Notes: generated by a model from the letters alone, not told the origin. A stretch of 64,000 nucleotides of DNA from JARRQJ01 sp963761035 (GCA_963761035.1 CAVXFH010000002.1:2852001-2916000), one strand, 5' to 3'. Counted from the stretch's first letter, positions 8,290 through 17,884 are shown. A program made the numbers and translations.

Positions 8290-8448
8290 ATGGCTGGTGC
8301 GGACAAACTAACCGAAATCGCAGTGCGGAACGCCGAGGCGAAGGTGAAAGCCTATAAACTGGCTGATGGGGCGGGATTGTATCTTGAGGTAATGCCGAAT
8401 GGTTCCCGGTATTGGCGACTCAAGTACCGTCAACTAACGATGGCTTGA
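8290..8448 (+). pseudogene. N-terminal fragment of a P4-type tyrosine integrase
   Basis: The 52-residue frame starts MAGADKLTEIAVRNAEAK and continues with LADGAGLYLEV and SRYWRLKYR. This is the arm-type DNA-binding domain (DUF4102) at the N-terminus of integrases used by genomic islands that insert into tRNA genes. The frame then runs into unrelated codons and a stop, so the core-binding and catalytic domains, about 350 residues, are missing. Its position 128 nt after tRNA-Pro, in the same direction, is the usual place for such an integrase. It marks the left edge of an element that has decayed. No matching attachment-site copy of the tRNA end was found by eye further downstream. Confidence 0.8.
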
Positions 8449-8715
8449 TGCGATGCGCACCGTAATTCCTCTGGAAAACTTTGTGTTAAACGGCTTTACA
8501 ACTTGCACAATGTAGTGCTCGATATTTTTGACTATTTATAATCCGCGACATCCATTAGACCCCGTGCCGCATTTAATTCGACGTTATAGGCGACTAAGGC
8601 CGAATCGCCACTTCCCGTACTCACCCAGGCAGGTATTGTTCCTTTCACCCATGAGTACTTTTTACTCTTTACCTGGACATGTAGCTATCAGAATCATCCA
8701 TTTATTATCTGGGAG

Positions 8716-9180
8716 TTACTCAGTCGGTTCAAACGCGGTGAACTCTGATTTGTCGTACTTCATTCCTCTCTTAAGCGAATCTTTTGTAACACGTGAAGAA
8801 AGGACCCACTTATCACCTTGTGATCGAAGTTGATTGATTGGAATGGCCGCATTCTTTTCACGCATACCCAGGAAACCACCTACACCCACCACTGCATACG
8901 CAGCGTTGTCGAGGTGATAGGTCACCAGCTTGTCTATCGTGCCAACCGAATCACCCTTAGAGGTGATGACTTCCTTGCCCTTATAGTTCTTGAGTTCGAT
9001 CGCCGCAGTATCGGGCATACCTGTAGATTGGCTAATCACCTGATTCTCTGAGTTAGTCTGTGATTCAGATGTCTTTGCATTGGTATCCTTGTTGATTGAC
9101 ATAGAGTCGGCCCATAAAGAGGTGATAAGACCGACAGAAAGTAAAGCCGAAACTGCGACTGCAATCGATGCTTTTTTCAT
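8716..9180 (-). CDS. Exported PRC-barrel domain protein
   Basis: A 154-aa protein with a signal peptide (about 1-24, MKKASIAVAVSALLSVGLI...A) and an Asn/Ser/Thr-rich linker. A PRC-barrel-like domain (about 60-145) follows, with GKEVITSKGDSVGTID, AYAVVGVGGFLGM and AAIPINQL. Exported proteins of this kind are common in Proteobacteria and are often linked to stress or low-nutrient conditions, but no biochemical role is established. AAGGAG lies 8 nt before the ATG. It is the first intact gene after the integrase fragment and is transcribed towards it. Confidence 0.8.
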   Translation of the reverse strand: MKKASIAVAVSALLSVGLITSLWADSMSINKDTNAKTSESQTNSENQVISQSTGMPDTAAIELKNYKGKEVITSKGDSVGTIDKLVTYHLDNAAYAVVGVGGFLGMREKNAAIPINQLRSQGDKWVLSSRVTKDSLKRGMKYDKSEFTAFEPTE

Positions 9181-9469
9181 ATTATTTGCTCCTTGAATCG
9201 AGTGAAATTCCGTCCCATCTACAAAATCGCTGCGGAATAAAATTGTCAGATAGAAGACAACCAGCGTGGGATAACATGCTGACTTGCTGAGCAGACTACC
9301 GAGTAACTGTCTCTATGACTGTACGCTATCCAACATAAGCGAGAATAAAACCATGAGGATTTGCTGGATACGACTAGAATCTCAGCACAAATCTTTGTAC
9401 GGTAGCGCCCAGACAGTTCACACCAGTCATGCTTCAATGAGCACCGAACACTTTTCAAGGGAGAGTCTC

Positions 9470-9544
9470 ATGTACCTCGGCGGCGGCATTTTCGGAACCA
9501 TTCTTATCATCGCTCTTATTTTGTGGCTTGTGCGCAGGGCCTAG
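9470..9544 (+). CDS. Very small single-pass membrane protein (24 aa)
   Basis: MYLGGGIFGTILIIALILWLVRRA is encoded after a well-placed AAGGGAGAG site. It consists of a Gly-rich turn, one hydrophobic helix of about 16 residues and a basic end, which would orient the C-terminus to the cytoplasm. The size and layout resemble small hydrophobic proteins seen near stress genes. No function can be assigned. Spurious translation is possible, but the ribosome binding site and strong residue bias favour a real gene. Confidence 0.5.
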   Translation: MYLGGGIFGTILIIALILWLVRRA

Positions 9545-9610
9545 ACAATCTAGGCAGGTCGCAGTTGGAAACATTTTGAAAGTCGGCAGCGTATTGAAGA
9601 AAGGATTTAT

Positions 9611-9787
9611 ATGACAATAGTATCAAACCACTCGCAAGATTATGATCGTAAGCACGGTAATGACCATAATGTAATTGATAAAGTCGCTCTGACAGAAGCA
9701 TTCATCGACAATAAAAGAAAAGATGCGGGTAAGAAGGAAATAATTCATCTTACCCCATCAGCTAGGACACGCAAAAAATATTTGTGA
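9611..9787 (+). CDS. Small hypothetical protein (58 aa)
   Basis: An ATG preceded by GAAAGGATTTAT opens a 58-codon frame that is hydrophilic and Lys/Asp/His-rich, ending TPSARTRKKYL. I recognise no domain. It follows the 24-aa membrane protein by 66 nt in the same direction and may share its transcript. It might be a chance frame in AT-rich DNA. Confidence 0.4.
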   Translation: MTIVSNHSQDYDRKHGNDHNVIDKVALTEAFIDNKRKDAGKKEIIHLTPSARTRKKYL

Positions 9788-10036
9788 ATTGGAAAAATAT
9801 ATTTTCATTGGTTAAGATGTTTTGGCCTGACAAACCGAAGCGCAAATTGATTTTCGCGTAACTTCCCAATGATTCTGTTAGATGTCGCACGAACCGCAAG
9901 ATGAAAACGAATAATGCTTGCTCGCCCTATCCAGTCACCATCGATATACATACTAAGTGAGTCAAGATCACTTGCGGATAACGCTTGTGTCTCATTCTCG
10001 ACCGAGCGAATCGACCTTTAAGGAAGAGGCCCTACC

Positions 10037-10270
10037 ATGTCATCCCGAATGCTCAATAATGGCGCTGCATATGTTGCTAACAGTATTTCTGAACCGACTT
10101 GCCCGCTATGCGGAGAACGCCATCTGAGACGTATTCACCGCAGAGTCATAGATCGCTTGCTTAGCTTATTTATACCTGTACTTCGATATCGCTGCCGATG
10201 GATTTCATGTCGGTGGGAAGGGAATATTCGCGTATATAGACGTAGGGGGCGGCACGCAACTCAATCCTAA
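10037..10270 (+). CDS. Small protein with a zinc-ribbon-like Cys motif
   Basis: A 77-aa very basic protein. CPLCGERHLRRIHRR is followed about 30 residues later by YRCRWISCRW, so two Cys pairs could bind one zinc. This layout (CxxC, basic helix, hydrophobic LLSLFIPVLRYRC, second Cys pair) is a recurring small-protein family in Proteobacteria without assigned function. AAGGAAGAGG upstream is a fair ribosome binding site. Confidence 0.55.
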   Translation: MSSRMLNNGAAYVANSISEPTCPLCGERHLRRIHRRVIDRLLSLFIPVLRYRCRWISCRWEGNIRVYRRRGRHATQS

Positions 10271-10890
10271 GCCCGGTTCTCAAGAATACAAACGATCTGG
10301 AGTATGTCGCACATTCTGGCAAAAATCCCAAGAACATTTTGAGCACGTCGGAATGACCCAGTAGTCCGACCGGCCCAGGACGTGAGATGGTGTAGGAGGA
10401 TATTCGGCATTTAGCGGACGCTCAGTGCGATGGCCGTCACCTGCCTATGTCCAATAGGTCAACTCCTGACCCATTTCGGTTATATGATTGATTAACTCGA
10501 ACGTCCGCTATTCGTAACTTTAAACAACTGACACCAATCTTATTTACGCATCGCTACTCATGCTGACATCTCCGGGATCGCTTCTAATTAAAAGGATGCG
10601 TGTTAGATCAATTCTCTTAGGTCAGCAGGTCTCGTATTGACATGGTATACTTATAACTTATTGATTTAATATTAATTAAATTAATATGCGCGATGGATAA
10701 GTCTGCTATTGTATTGCCGTGATTATTTATTCTACGAATAAACACGAAAAGGCGGTAATAAGATCTTAAAAAAATCAATACAATAAACCGGAAGCGGATA
10801 GCTTCATTTGGCTTATTGTTTGACTGATCATAGTACATTTGATTTGAAGTTTTATTCACTTCACAACCCCCATTTTTCTAAGGCACTCAC
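10271..10890. other. Intergenic region, no gene seen; contains an inverted repeat
   Basis: No convincing coding frame. An 11/12 inverted repeat (TAGCGGACGCTC at 10412-10423, GAACGTCCGCTA at 10499-10510) encloses a smaller GGTCA/TGACC hairpin near 10457-10471. The second half is AT-rich. It has TTGACA (10637-10642) with TATTGA 16 nt further on (10659-10664), a possible promoter about 230 nt before the VWA gene. Confidence 0.4.
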
Positions 10891-11997
10891 ATGAAATATA
10901 TTCACGCGCGTAACTATATGTTGCACGTAATTCCTTGCGTCCTGAAAACTGCAAACTTTTCCCGAATAGTCCAAGTGATGTTGATTGCGCTTGTCGCCGC
11001 AACACCGCATATCGCTGCAGCGCAGGGCAACTTGCGAATCATTGGGACCACCAATCCTGTGCAAGTATACGTACTTGTTACCGCCAACGATGGCACACCA
11101 GTCGATGCGCTTTCGTCGGGTGCATTTCAACTGAGTGAGGACGGTTTTTCAAAGGGCATCACCACCGTTATCTCTACCACCAATTTGCCGGTCACGACGG
11201 TAATCGTCATGGACTACAGCCCCAGCATGCGGAATTCGTCATCGTTAGTTCCGATGGAGCAGGCGGTTAAGATCTTCATCAATCACATGGGGGCCAGTGA
11301 CGAGGCCGCTATAATCAAATTCAACGGCGGTATCGGCGCAGTTGTGTCGCAGGGCCTCACCTCCGATAGGACGTTACTCAACACTGCCGTTGATACTGAC
11401 CCAGGCGCTGGAAGTTACACGAATCTTTACGACGCCATCGACAAGGCAATTGATGTCATCAGTCAGTCCACCAATACCACGGGCACGCGTTCGATAGTCG
11501 TTTTGTCCGATGGTGACGATAATTTCTCTACGATAACACTTGACAGCCTTGCAGCTAAACTTGACGCCGCAAAAATTCCCGTCATTACGATCGGGTACGG
11601 TGACGATATTAAAACCAACGTGTTACAGGGTCTGGCTGACGGAACGGGTGGTGCGTATTATTCCTCGTCCAACGATTCAAGCCTATTCACTGCCATCTAC
11701 ACGAATCTCAGCTTACGCCTCAAATATGAATATTTACTTACCTACACTTCGGCGATTACTGACTGTAATATCCATGATATACACGTACAAGTCGCGACCA
11801 GCGAAGGCCCCAAAATCTACGACAGCACCTTCCGTCGCTGTATATCTACAGATCCATTGCCGGCACCGAAACCAAAATCCACAGCTGGTGGGGGTGGGGG
11901 TGGGATCACTCTATGGGAACTCGTCCCTCTATTATTGCTTAACGTTTCATACGGCTTTATGCATCGCGCCAAGCGTCAAGGAATTGCAGGGATTTAA
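10891..11997 (+). CDS. Secreted von Willebrand factor A domain protein with GlyGly-CTERM-like tail
   Basis: A 368-aa exported protein. The N-terminus has a long basic region and a hydrophobic signal (about 28-44). A VWA domain (about 100-310) carries a full-looking metal ion-dependent adhesion site: DYSPS (108-112), the SYTNLYDAID Thr region and LSDGDD. The domain resembles the VWA type found in many Acidobacteria and environmental Proteobacteria. The tail is striking: GGGGGG (about 333-338), a hydrophobic segment of about 16 residues, then HRAKR. That order (Gly run, membrane helix, basic end) is that of GlyGly-CTERM/PEP-CTERM-like sorting signals, implying processing and surface display. 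No sorting protease is in the window. AAGG lies 8 nt before the ATG. Confidence 0.75.
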   Translation: MKYIHARNYMLHVIPCVLKTANFSRIVQVMLIALVAATPHIAAAQGNLRIIGTTNPVQVYVLVTANDGTPVDALSSGAFQLSEDGFSKGITTVISTTNLPVTTVIVMDYSPSMRNSSSLVPMEQAVKIFINHMGASDEAAIIKFNGGIGAVVSQGLTSDRTLLNTAVDTDPGAGSYTNLYDAIDKAIDVISQSTNTTGTRSIVVLSDGDDNFSTITLDSLAAKLDAAKIPVITIGYGDDIKTNVLQGLADGTGGAYYSSSNDSSLFTAIYTNLSLRLKYEYLLTYTSAITDCNIHDIHVQVATSEGPKIYDSTFRRCISTDPLPAPKPKSTAGGGGGGITLWELVPLLLLNVSYGFMHRAKRQGIAGI

Positions 11998-12633
11998 TCG
12001 CCCAGACGTCGAAACGAACCCGGCTGATTGGCCTACCCGGTAATTTGGTCCAAGTGAACAGAATGGCAATGGGTAAAATCGACATAAACATGGTCAATCC
12101 CCGTAGATGTCGGATGGCGTAGTGACGGTGTTAATGAGTTGATGTGCCCGATATTTTGGTGCAAGCGGATAGAAAGTTATTGCATGACATCGAGTTGTTC
12201 AACTTGCTGGTCATGGTCGTGGGGCACGGCACTTTTGCGGGGCAGATAGCCGGTGTCACAATTATCTGCGCAGTCGTCTGTTGCAGAAATTCATACGTCT
12301 TCGCACCATGACGACTTAACCCACCTATTAAGTATAGATGACCTAAACATCAAACTGTCCATCGCCACACATAGCGGACATTAGTGGGCATTTGACCAAT
12401 GCCCGTTGTTGGCCGGGGGCGGAAGTTGGCGAAGCACCGAGAAATGGCGATGCTGAGTCACCCCAAACAGGCAACTCCGGACTCTCGTAGTCATTCGACA
12501 TAAAGGTATGACCGTCCGCAATGCATGGCGCCAATGTTTGTCGCGATTTACATCCTATGTTATTAGTGGACACGGAAGAGTCGGGCAGCCAAGTTCTCGG
12601 TGGGGAATTAAGACTACCCATCCAGCCGGAGGA
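11998..12633. other. Intergenic region, no intact gene
   Basis: Frames are short and unconvincing on both strands. Around 12187-12312 one reading gives DIELFNLLVMVVGHGTFAG, faintly like the start of a LysR-type helix-turn-helix, ending in a stop. It is too weak to call. No terminator or promoter is clear. Confidence 0.35.
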
Positions 12634-14922
12634 TCAGCGACCATTTTTGGCCACGTTGATCGTGAAACTCTGCGTAGCCGACAAATTACTGGGATTGGTA
12701 CCGTTGTCAGTGACCTTCACGGTCACCTTGTCTTTGCCCACCTGTGCGCCAGTCGGTGTCCAACTTATCAGGCCTGAACTTGGTGTGATGATCATACCAC
12801 TCGGAGACGTGGTCAGCGAATAGGTCAAGGTGTTATCGTCCGGATCGGTGGCGGTAACCTGGTAGCTGTAGAGCACATTCTGCGTCGCGGTTGTCACGGC
12901 CGTTGACGTAATGACTGGCGGATTGTTGATCGGGGGGATGGTGATGGTAACGCTGATGGTGCCTGTGTTCGAATCCAGCAAACCGTCATTGGCCTTGAAG
13001 GTGAAGCTGTCCGAACCGTTGGCGTTGGCATTGGGTGTATACGTGTAGGCACCGGTGACGGGGTTGGTGATCGTCGCCGTGCCCTTTGCGCCGTTGCTCA
13101 CGATGCTGTAGACCAACAGCGGACTGTCTACGTCAGTAGCGGACAGGGTGCCGGTCCCAGGCGTATTTTCATTGGTGATGAAGGCTCCACTATTGGCCAC
13201 GGGCGCGTCGTTAACCGCCGTGATGGAAATCGTGACGGTAGCGATATTTGAATCATTGGCCCCGTCATTGGCCTTGAAGGTGAAGGTGTCTATGCCATTT
13301 GCATTCAAGTCAGGGGTATAGGTGAATGAACCGGAGGTGGCGTTGGTAATTACCGCTGTGCCCTTGATTGCGTTCGTTACTAAACTATATGTCAACACAG
13401 GGCTGTCGTTATCAATGGCCTGGAGAGTCCCATTCACAGGGGTGTCTTCATCGGTGGACGTGCCGAAACTGTTGGCCGCCGGCACGCTGCTCACAGGTAT
13501 GATGGTGATGGTAACGATTGCTATATTGGAATTCAGAGATCCGTCATTGGCATCATAAGTGAATGAATCGATACCAATGTCGCCTTGGTTTGGCGTGTAG
13601 GTGAAAATCCCACTGGATGCGTTGAAGGTAATCTGCCCTTTGCTAGGCGCACTCACTATGCTGTACGCCAAGGTATTGCCATCTACGTCGTTGCCTGCCA
13701 ACACGCCCTGCACGGCCGTGTTTTCGATTGTATTGACACTAATGTTGCCGGCCGTCGGTGGATCGTTGATCGAATTGATTGTAATGGAAACGGTTCCATA
13801 GATTCCGTTTAATCCGTCGCTGACTAGATAGGTAAATGCGTCAGTGCCGTTAGCATGCTGATTAGGTGTGTAAGTAAAGTTGCCGTTAAATGCATCCGTG
13901 ACGACGGCGGTTCCTTTAGCGCCGTTTGATACGATGGAGTATGTAAGAATATCGGCGGAATCCGGATCACTGCCAATCAATACGCCGTTAGCGGGAGTAT
14001 TTTCCTCTGTGGTTATGGCGACATCATTGGCGATAGGGGGGGAATTCGTCTTCGAGGCCAGATAAATTTTCGCTGGATCCACATTGCTTGCGGTCAAGGC
14101 GGCCACGCTCTGCGGAGACAGGATCGTAATCGAAATGTTGTTGAGGCCTTGGATAAACTGTTCGGTGGCGTGGGCCAGATCCGCGGGCGAAATGATATGG
14201 ACAGTGTCGTTCAGTATGCCATTTGATTCAAGATCATCCGCCATACCCGAGATGATGTCGAATACGCTAATTGAATTATTCTTAGCCAGCTGGGAGAACC
14301 CGGCCAGATAGAAGGCATAATCACGTTGTGCCGGCGCGGAAATGGCGACCTGTGAGATAGGCGGCGGTGAAACGGTGAGGATATTGTCCACGGCAAAAAG
14401 ATATGAAATTTCACTGGTCGCGTTAGTCATCGAAACCGATAAGGATTGACCGTCCACCGATCGGAGCCGGCGTGACAGGGCGGCGGCAAGGGTCGTCAGA
14501 GGTGTCACCTGAGCCGTCAGGATGCCGTTGGCGGGAACGTTAGTGTATGCTTCCAATTGATCCTGTGGCCGGAGTGATACGACATTACCCGTCGCCTCAT
14601 CCACGTAGCTTCCACCAGTCAAGACAATATCTACGGGCGTGTCGACCAATATGGGTACTTGGAGTTGATAGCGGCCGTTTTCATCCGTGATCGCCGAGGC
14701 GATGGGGGTGGTCGTTCTCGTGCCATCCTGGTTCAAGATATAAACCTTGAGGGTGCCTTGCGCGACCGGTCCCTTGTAGGCCAATCCCTGAAGGTTGCTT
14801 TGGCCTGCGCCTCCGCCACTGCTGCCGCCACCGCCACCGCCACCACAGGCTGACAACAACAGTACGGTTGCGCAGAACAAAAATGCGGTTAATTTTGTTG
14901 TGAAGATCGAGGTGGAAGGCAT
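12634..14922 (-). CDS. Lipoprotein with tandem cadherin-like repeats
   Basis: A 762-aa surface protein. The N-terminus has a signal peptide with a lipobox (LSAC, Cys26) followed by a Gly/Ser-rich linker, so it should be lipid-anchored. Residues about 45-115 look like a carboxypeptidase-regulatory-type beta sandwich (ITDENGRYQLQVP). A helical middle part follows (about 130-285). Four repeats of about 93 residues (about 291-663) each contain the pattern ENTP..G.L...D.D, YS.V..G.KGT and FTYTPN.NANG.DSFT, typical of cadherin-like/VCBS-type Ig domains with DxD calcium ligands. The last about 99 residues form a different, dystroglycan-type cadherin-like domain. A role in adhesion is inferred only. 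The opposite orientation to the VWA gene argues against a shared transcript. Confidence 0.8.
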   Translation of the reverse strand: MPSTSIFTTKLTAFLFCATVLLLSACGGGGGGGSSGGGAGQSNLQGLAYKGPVAQGTLKVYILNQDGTRTTTPIASAITDENGRYQLQVPILVDTPVDIVLTGGSYVDEATGNVVSLRPQDQLEAYTNVPANGILTAQVTPLTTLAAALSRRLRSVDGQSLSVSMTNATSEISYLFAVDNILTVSPPPISQVAISAPAQRDYAFYLAGFSQLAKNNSISVFDIISGMADDLESNGILNDTVHIISPADLAHATEQFIQGLNNISITILSPQSVAALTASNVDPAKIYLASKTNSPPIANDVAITTEENTPANGVLIGSDPDSADILTYSIVSNGAKGTAVVTDAFNGNFTYTPNQHANGTDAFTYLVSDGLNGIYGTVSITINSINDPPTAGNISVNTIENTAVQGVLAGNDVDGNTLAYSIVSAPSKGQITFNASSGIFTYTPNQGDIGIDSFTYDANDGSLNSNIAIVTITIIPVSSVPAANSFGTSTDEDTPVNGTLQAIDNDSPVLTYSLVTNAIKGTAVITNATSGSFTYTPDLNANGIDTFTFKANDGANDSNIATVTISITAVNDAPVANSGAFITNENTPGTGTLSATDVDSPLLVYSIVSNGAKGTATITNPVTGAYTYTPNANANGSDSFTFKANDGLLDSNTGTISVTITIPPINNPPVITSTAVTTATQNVLYSYQVTATDPDDNTLTYSLTTSPSGMIITPSSGLISWTPTGAQVGKDKVTVKVTDNGTNPSNLSATQSFTINVAKNGR

Positions 14923-15636
14923 ATTGGTACTTCACTACAAAAAAAATATTAAAAACGTCTCACGCTGCCAGGTCGATCACTCCAATAAGTTCGGTAGTGA
15001 GCATATTTGTGCGATTTCGTGCCAGCGGTATTGGGAAGTATTACCTGATCGCGGGGTCGCCCATGCGACCACTCGACATGGCGCTTATCCGCCAAAAAAA
15101 TGATATCCACTTGATATCCGTTTTTGAAAGAATTGTATTATCGCGCAGGATACATGCCACCTAAATTATCTCTACAATACAGTATGATAAAAATACCAGC
15201 CAAGAAAAATTAATAATTACGTAAAGAATTACGACAATAAATAGGAAGCAAGTATCCTAGCGGTAATGGCTGGTTAGAGTGCCTATAGGAAATTTCCTAT
15301 GAACATATAAGCAGACACTGAATTTCTATTGGAGCGAATGGCAGGAATTAGCCGATTGCTGTCTTCAGTATTTGCGCCTATACGTAGCGTCACCGAGGCA
15401 AGAGAAAGACATAATCGCGAAAGTCTGGATAACCAAAATGCTTGCTAAGTAGATTGATTATTATAAGAAGTTGGAGGCATATATGGGGGAATAATCAGCT
15501 TTGAACTCATTTAATTGATATAGATAACAATAATATATTAGTACTATTCAGTTGATCTCTCCTCGTATAAAGCAAGTCACACCTTATTGGTTCGTGCGCC
15601 GTGAAGAATGCGCTATTTTGGCAAAAAGCCTCTTTC
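14923..15636. other. AT-rich intergenic region, no gene seen
   Basis: About 700 nt without a believable frame. It should contain the promoter of the cadherin-repeat lipoprotein. A perfect 16-bp palindrome, ATAGGAAATTTCCTAT, occupies 15285-15300 and might be an operator, but one such palindrome is expected by chance in a sequence this long. Confidence 0.4.
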
Positions 15637-16818
15637 TCAATTGTGGATCCGGCCCACAAGGGCGGTTGGGTTGAAAGTCTCCTTAGCGTTGATCAGTACG
15701 CGAGCCGCGTCAACCTGTCCCCAGGTATTCCACAACAACACGCCGCGCACGTTCCCGGCCTTAAGATAATAAACGACGCCTTTACGGAACGGCTCCTTCC
15801 AGTCTTCGACGATATCCATGCCGGCGCCGAACTCGCCGACCGCTTCGTAGCCCAGGTCGAAAAGGTCGGAATAAAAATACGGCAGGTACTCGTATTTTTC
15901 ATTCGCGCCGGCCATGTTGCGTCCCGCTATCCTACCCATGGCATTGGCGTTGTCCTCGTGCTCGACGCGGCGGCGCACGCCGAGGGCGGGGCTGTAAAAG
16001 TTGGCGACATCGCCGGCGGCGAAAATATCGGGCGGTACAGCGTGCAATTCTTCATCGACCACGATGCCATTGTCGATCTTAAGGCCCAGTGGCTTCGCCA
16101 GGCCAACCTCGGGTTCGATGCCGAGGCCGGCAACGACTGCGTCAGCGGATAAGGCCTTGTCGCTCTGTGTTCTAACGATAAAACGTCCGTCCTTTTTTTC
16201 CAAGGCGATGACCTTTTCCCCGGTCTGTACGTTGATTCCCTTCTCGCGGAAGTAATCATTGAGATACTTGGAGAGCTTGGGCGGGTAGATGCGCGCACCA
16301 ATGCCGCTGCCGGGAAAGACCATGGTAACCTTACAGCCGTTACTGGTCAGCGCGGCCGCGATCTCCGAGCCGATGAATCCGCCACCTATGACGATGAATT
16401 CGGATTTGCGATCGGCGAGGGCACGCAGATGCCGATAATCGTCGTACGTGCGGAAGTAGATTACACCGTCATCGGCAAAAGGCAGGTGTCGAGGCGCGCC
16501 GCCCGTCGCCAACAACAGCCTCTCATAGCGGTATACCTCCCCGCGGTTGTCCGTGACGGTCTTACTCGCGGCGTCGCCAGTCACCGCACGGGTGTCCAGA
16601 ATGAGATCTGCCCGGGCCTGCCCAGTCTTGCGCCAGATAATATCGAGCGGTTTGCCGGCCCACAATTTTTTCGACAGGGGCGGCCGGTCATACGGCGGGT
16701 GTTTTTCGCTGCACAGCACGGCGATAGTTCCGTCTTTGTCGCGCTCACGGATGCCGCGTACGGCCGCATCCGCGGCCATGCCGCCGCCGACAATGAGATA
16801 GCGATAATTTTTCATCAT
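15637..16818 (-). CDS. FAD-dependent pyridine nucleotide-disulphide-type oxidoreductase
   Basis: A soluble flavoprotein of 393 aa, like ferredoxin/rubredoxin reductases and the AIF family. The FAD-binding Rossmann fold (YLIVGGGMAADAAVRGI, about 6-24) is followed by the NAD(P)H-binding fold (FIVIGGGFIGSEIAAAL, about 150) and the second FAD motif (IFAAGDVANF). There is no redox-active CxxC, so electrons are probably passed to a separate ferredoxin- or rubredoxin-like partner, which is not in the window. The start is set at 16818 because GGAAGGAG lies just upstream; the frame continues 12 codons further up. Confidence 0.82.
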   Translation of the reverse strand: MMKNYRYLIVGGGMAADAAVRGIRERDKDGTIAVLCSEKHPPYDRPPLSKKLWAGKPLDIIWRKTGQARADLILDTRAVTGDAASKTVTDNRGEVYRYERLLLATGGAPRHLPFADDGVIYFRTYDDYRHLRALADRKSEFIVIGGGFIGSEIAAALTSNGCKVTMVFPGSGIGARIYPPKLSKYLNDYFREKGINVQTGEKVIALEKKDGRFIVRTQSDKALSADAVVAGLGIEPEVGLAKPLGLKIDNGIVVDEELHAVPPDIFAAGDVANFYSPALGVRRRVEHEDNANAMGRIAGRNMAGANEKYEYLPYFYSDLFDLGYEAVGEFGAGMDIVEDWKEPFRKGVVYYLKAGNVRGVLLWNTWGQVDAARVLINAKETFNPTALVGRIHN

Positions 16819-16854
16819 GATAGATGCTCCTTCCCTGCCGTTGCCAGACAGCAT

Positions 16855-17527
16855 TTAAAATCGCGATATGCCTGGATAAATCTAATCCGATACTCGGTGA
16901 AGCTGGCACGATGGGACCTGTTGAGAACCGCGCGGCGATAAAGCCCCAGCTCCCGTTCAACCCAGTCCAGTATTCACGGCAGACCATGACGCCCTAAGAG
17001 AAACTGGATTCGCTTGTGATCGCGGGTCACGCGCATATCGCCTCTCAACTGGGCCCTGAGCAGCGTCGACACGCACTGGTAACACGCCGGTCACAAGGCC
17101 GTAATCGAGTCAAGTAACCGGACGGCAACACTCGGCGGAACGGCAATCACCAAATAACGCAGCTGGCGTACCGCTGAGCCGCCAGGATGAACAGCAATTA
17201 CGCTAGAGTCCACGTTGGCCATGCTGCAAACTTTGGCGGGATAATTTGCCGGCGATCGCAGGCTGGCGCGACACCGTATACCCGCTCATAGATTTTCCAC
17301 GCTGCCCGATCCTGATCAGCGAGATAGTCTACTCCCGGATTTCGTTGTCCGCCATTTGCTTGCTGACGTGTGCCGATGTTTATCGTTCTTGCCGAGCCCC
17401 GGGTCGGAAGCGTTGTTGTCGAAACTCTTTGGAATAACTCCGCGAGGCGGCGAGGACCTCGGGCGCTTTGCCGATCCTCAAGAGCGACAAATGCCGCTGA
17501 ATTCATTTTATCTAGTGGCCGTCTTTG
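16855..17527. other. Intergenic region, no gene supported
   Basis: A minus-strand frame at 17198-17506 (102 codons) contains no recognisable domain and lacks a good ribosome binding site. The remainder has only short frames. The stretch may be decayed coding sequence. Confidence 0.35.
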
Positions 17528-17884
17528 CTAGCGTTTCAGGTGCTTATCGAGGTATTCCTTGATGGCCACGGCATTGTTGAATTCTTCATTCCTGGCGGCA
17601 AACACAAGCGTCACCCGACCGGTTCGCGCCTTGGCGGCAAGCAATTCGATAACATCCGCGTGGGTGGCCAACTCCCTAAAATAACGGGTCTTGAACTCAT
17701 GCCACTTCTTGGGATCGTGGTTGAACCACTTGCGTAAGGTGCTGCCCGGAGCGATGTCCTTGAGCCAGAGATCAATACCAGCCTCGCTTTTGGAAAGACC
17801 GCGCGGCCACAAGCGATCCACCAGGATACGCTCGCCGTCGTCGCTGGCGGGTTTGTCATACGCTCTTTTGAGATGAATCGACAT
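17528..17884 (-). CDS. DUF488 family protein (YeaO-like)
   Basis: A 118-aa cytoplasmic protein. The motifs DGERILVDRLWPRGLSK, WLKDIAPG, LRKWFNHDP and the C-terminal TLVFAARNEEFNNAVAIKEYL are characteristic of the short DUF488 subgroup, which includes E. coli YeaO. No reaction is known. It stands alone between long non-coding stretches. Confidence 0.9.
   Translation of the reverse strand: MSIHLKRAYDKPASDDGERILVDRLWPRGLSKSEAGIDLWLKDIAPGSTLRKWFNHDPKKWHEFKTRYFRELATHADVIELLAAKARTGRVTLVFAARNEEFNNAVAIKEYLDKHLKR

Noticed and set aside
12187..12312. Possible LysR-type regulator fragment (DIELFNLLVMVV...)
   Set aside because: Similarity covers fewer than 20 residues and includes mismatches at key helix positions; not enough to call.
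12900..14050. Regular DNA repeats of about 280 bp, considered as a CRISPR or satellite
   Set aside because: The period equals the 93-residue protein repeat and the differences keep the reading frame, so it is coding repetition.
15285..15300. Perfect 16-bp palindrome as an operator
   Set aside because: About one such palindrome is expected by chance in 64 kb, and no gene start is close to it.
17198..17506. Minus-strand frame of 102 codons as a gene
   Set aside because: No ribosome binding site, no recognised motif, and biased codon content.
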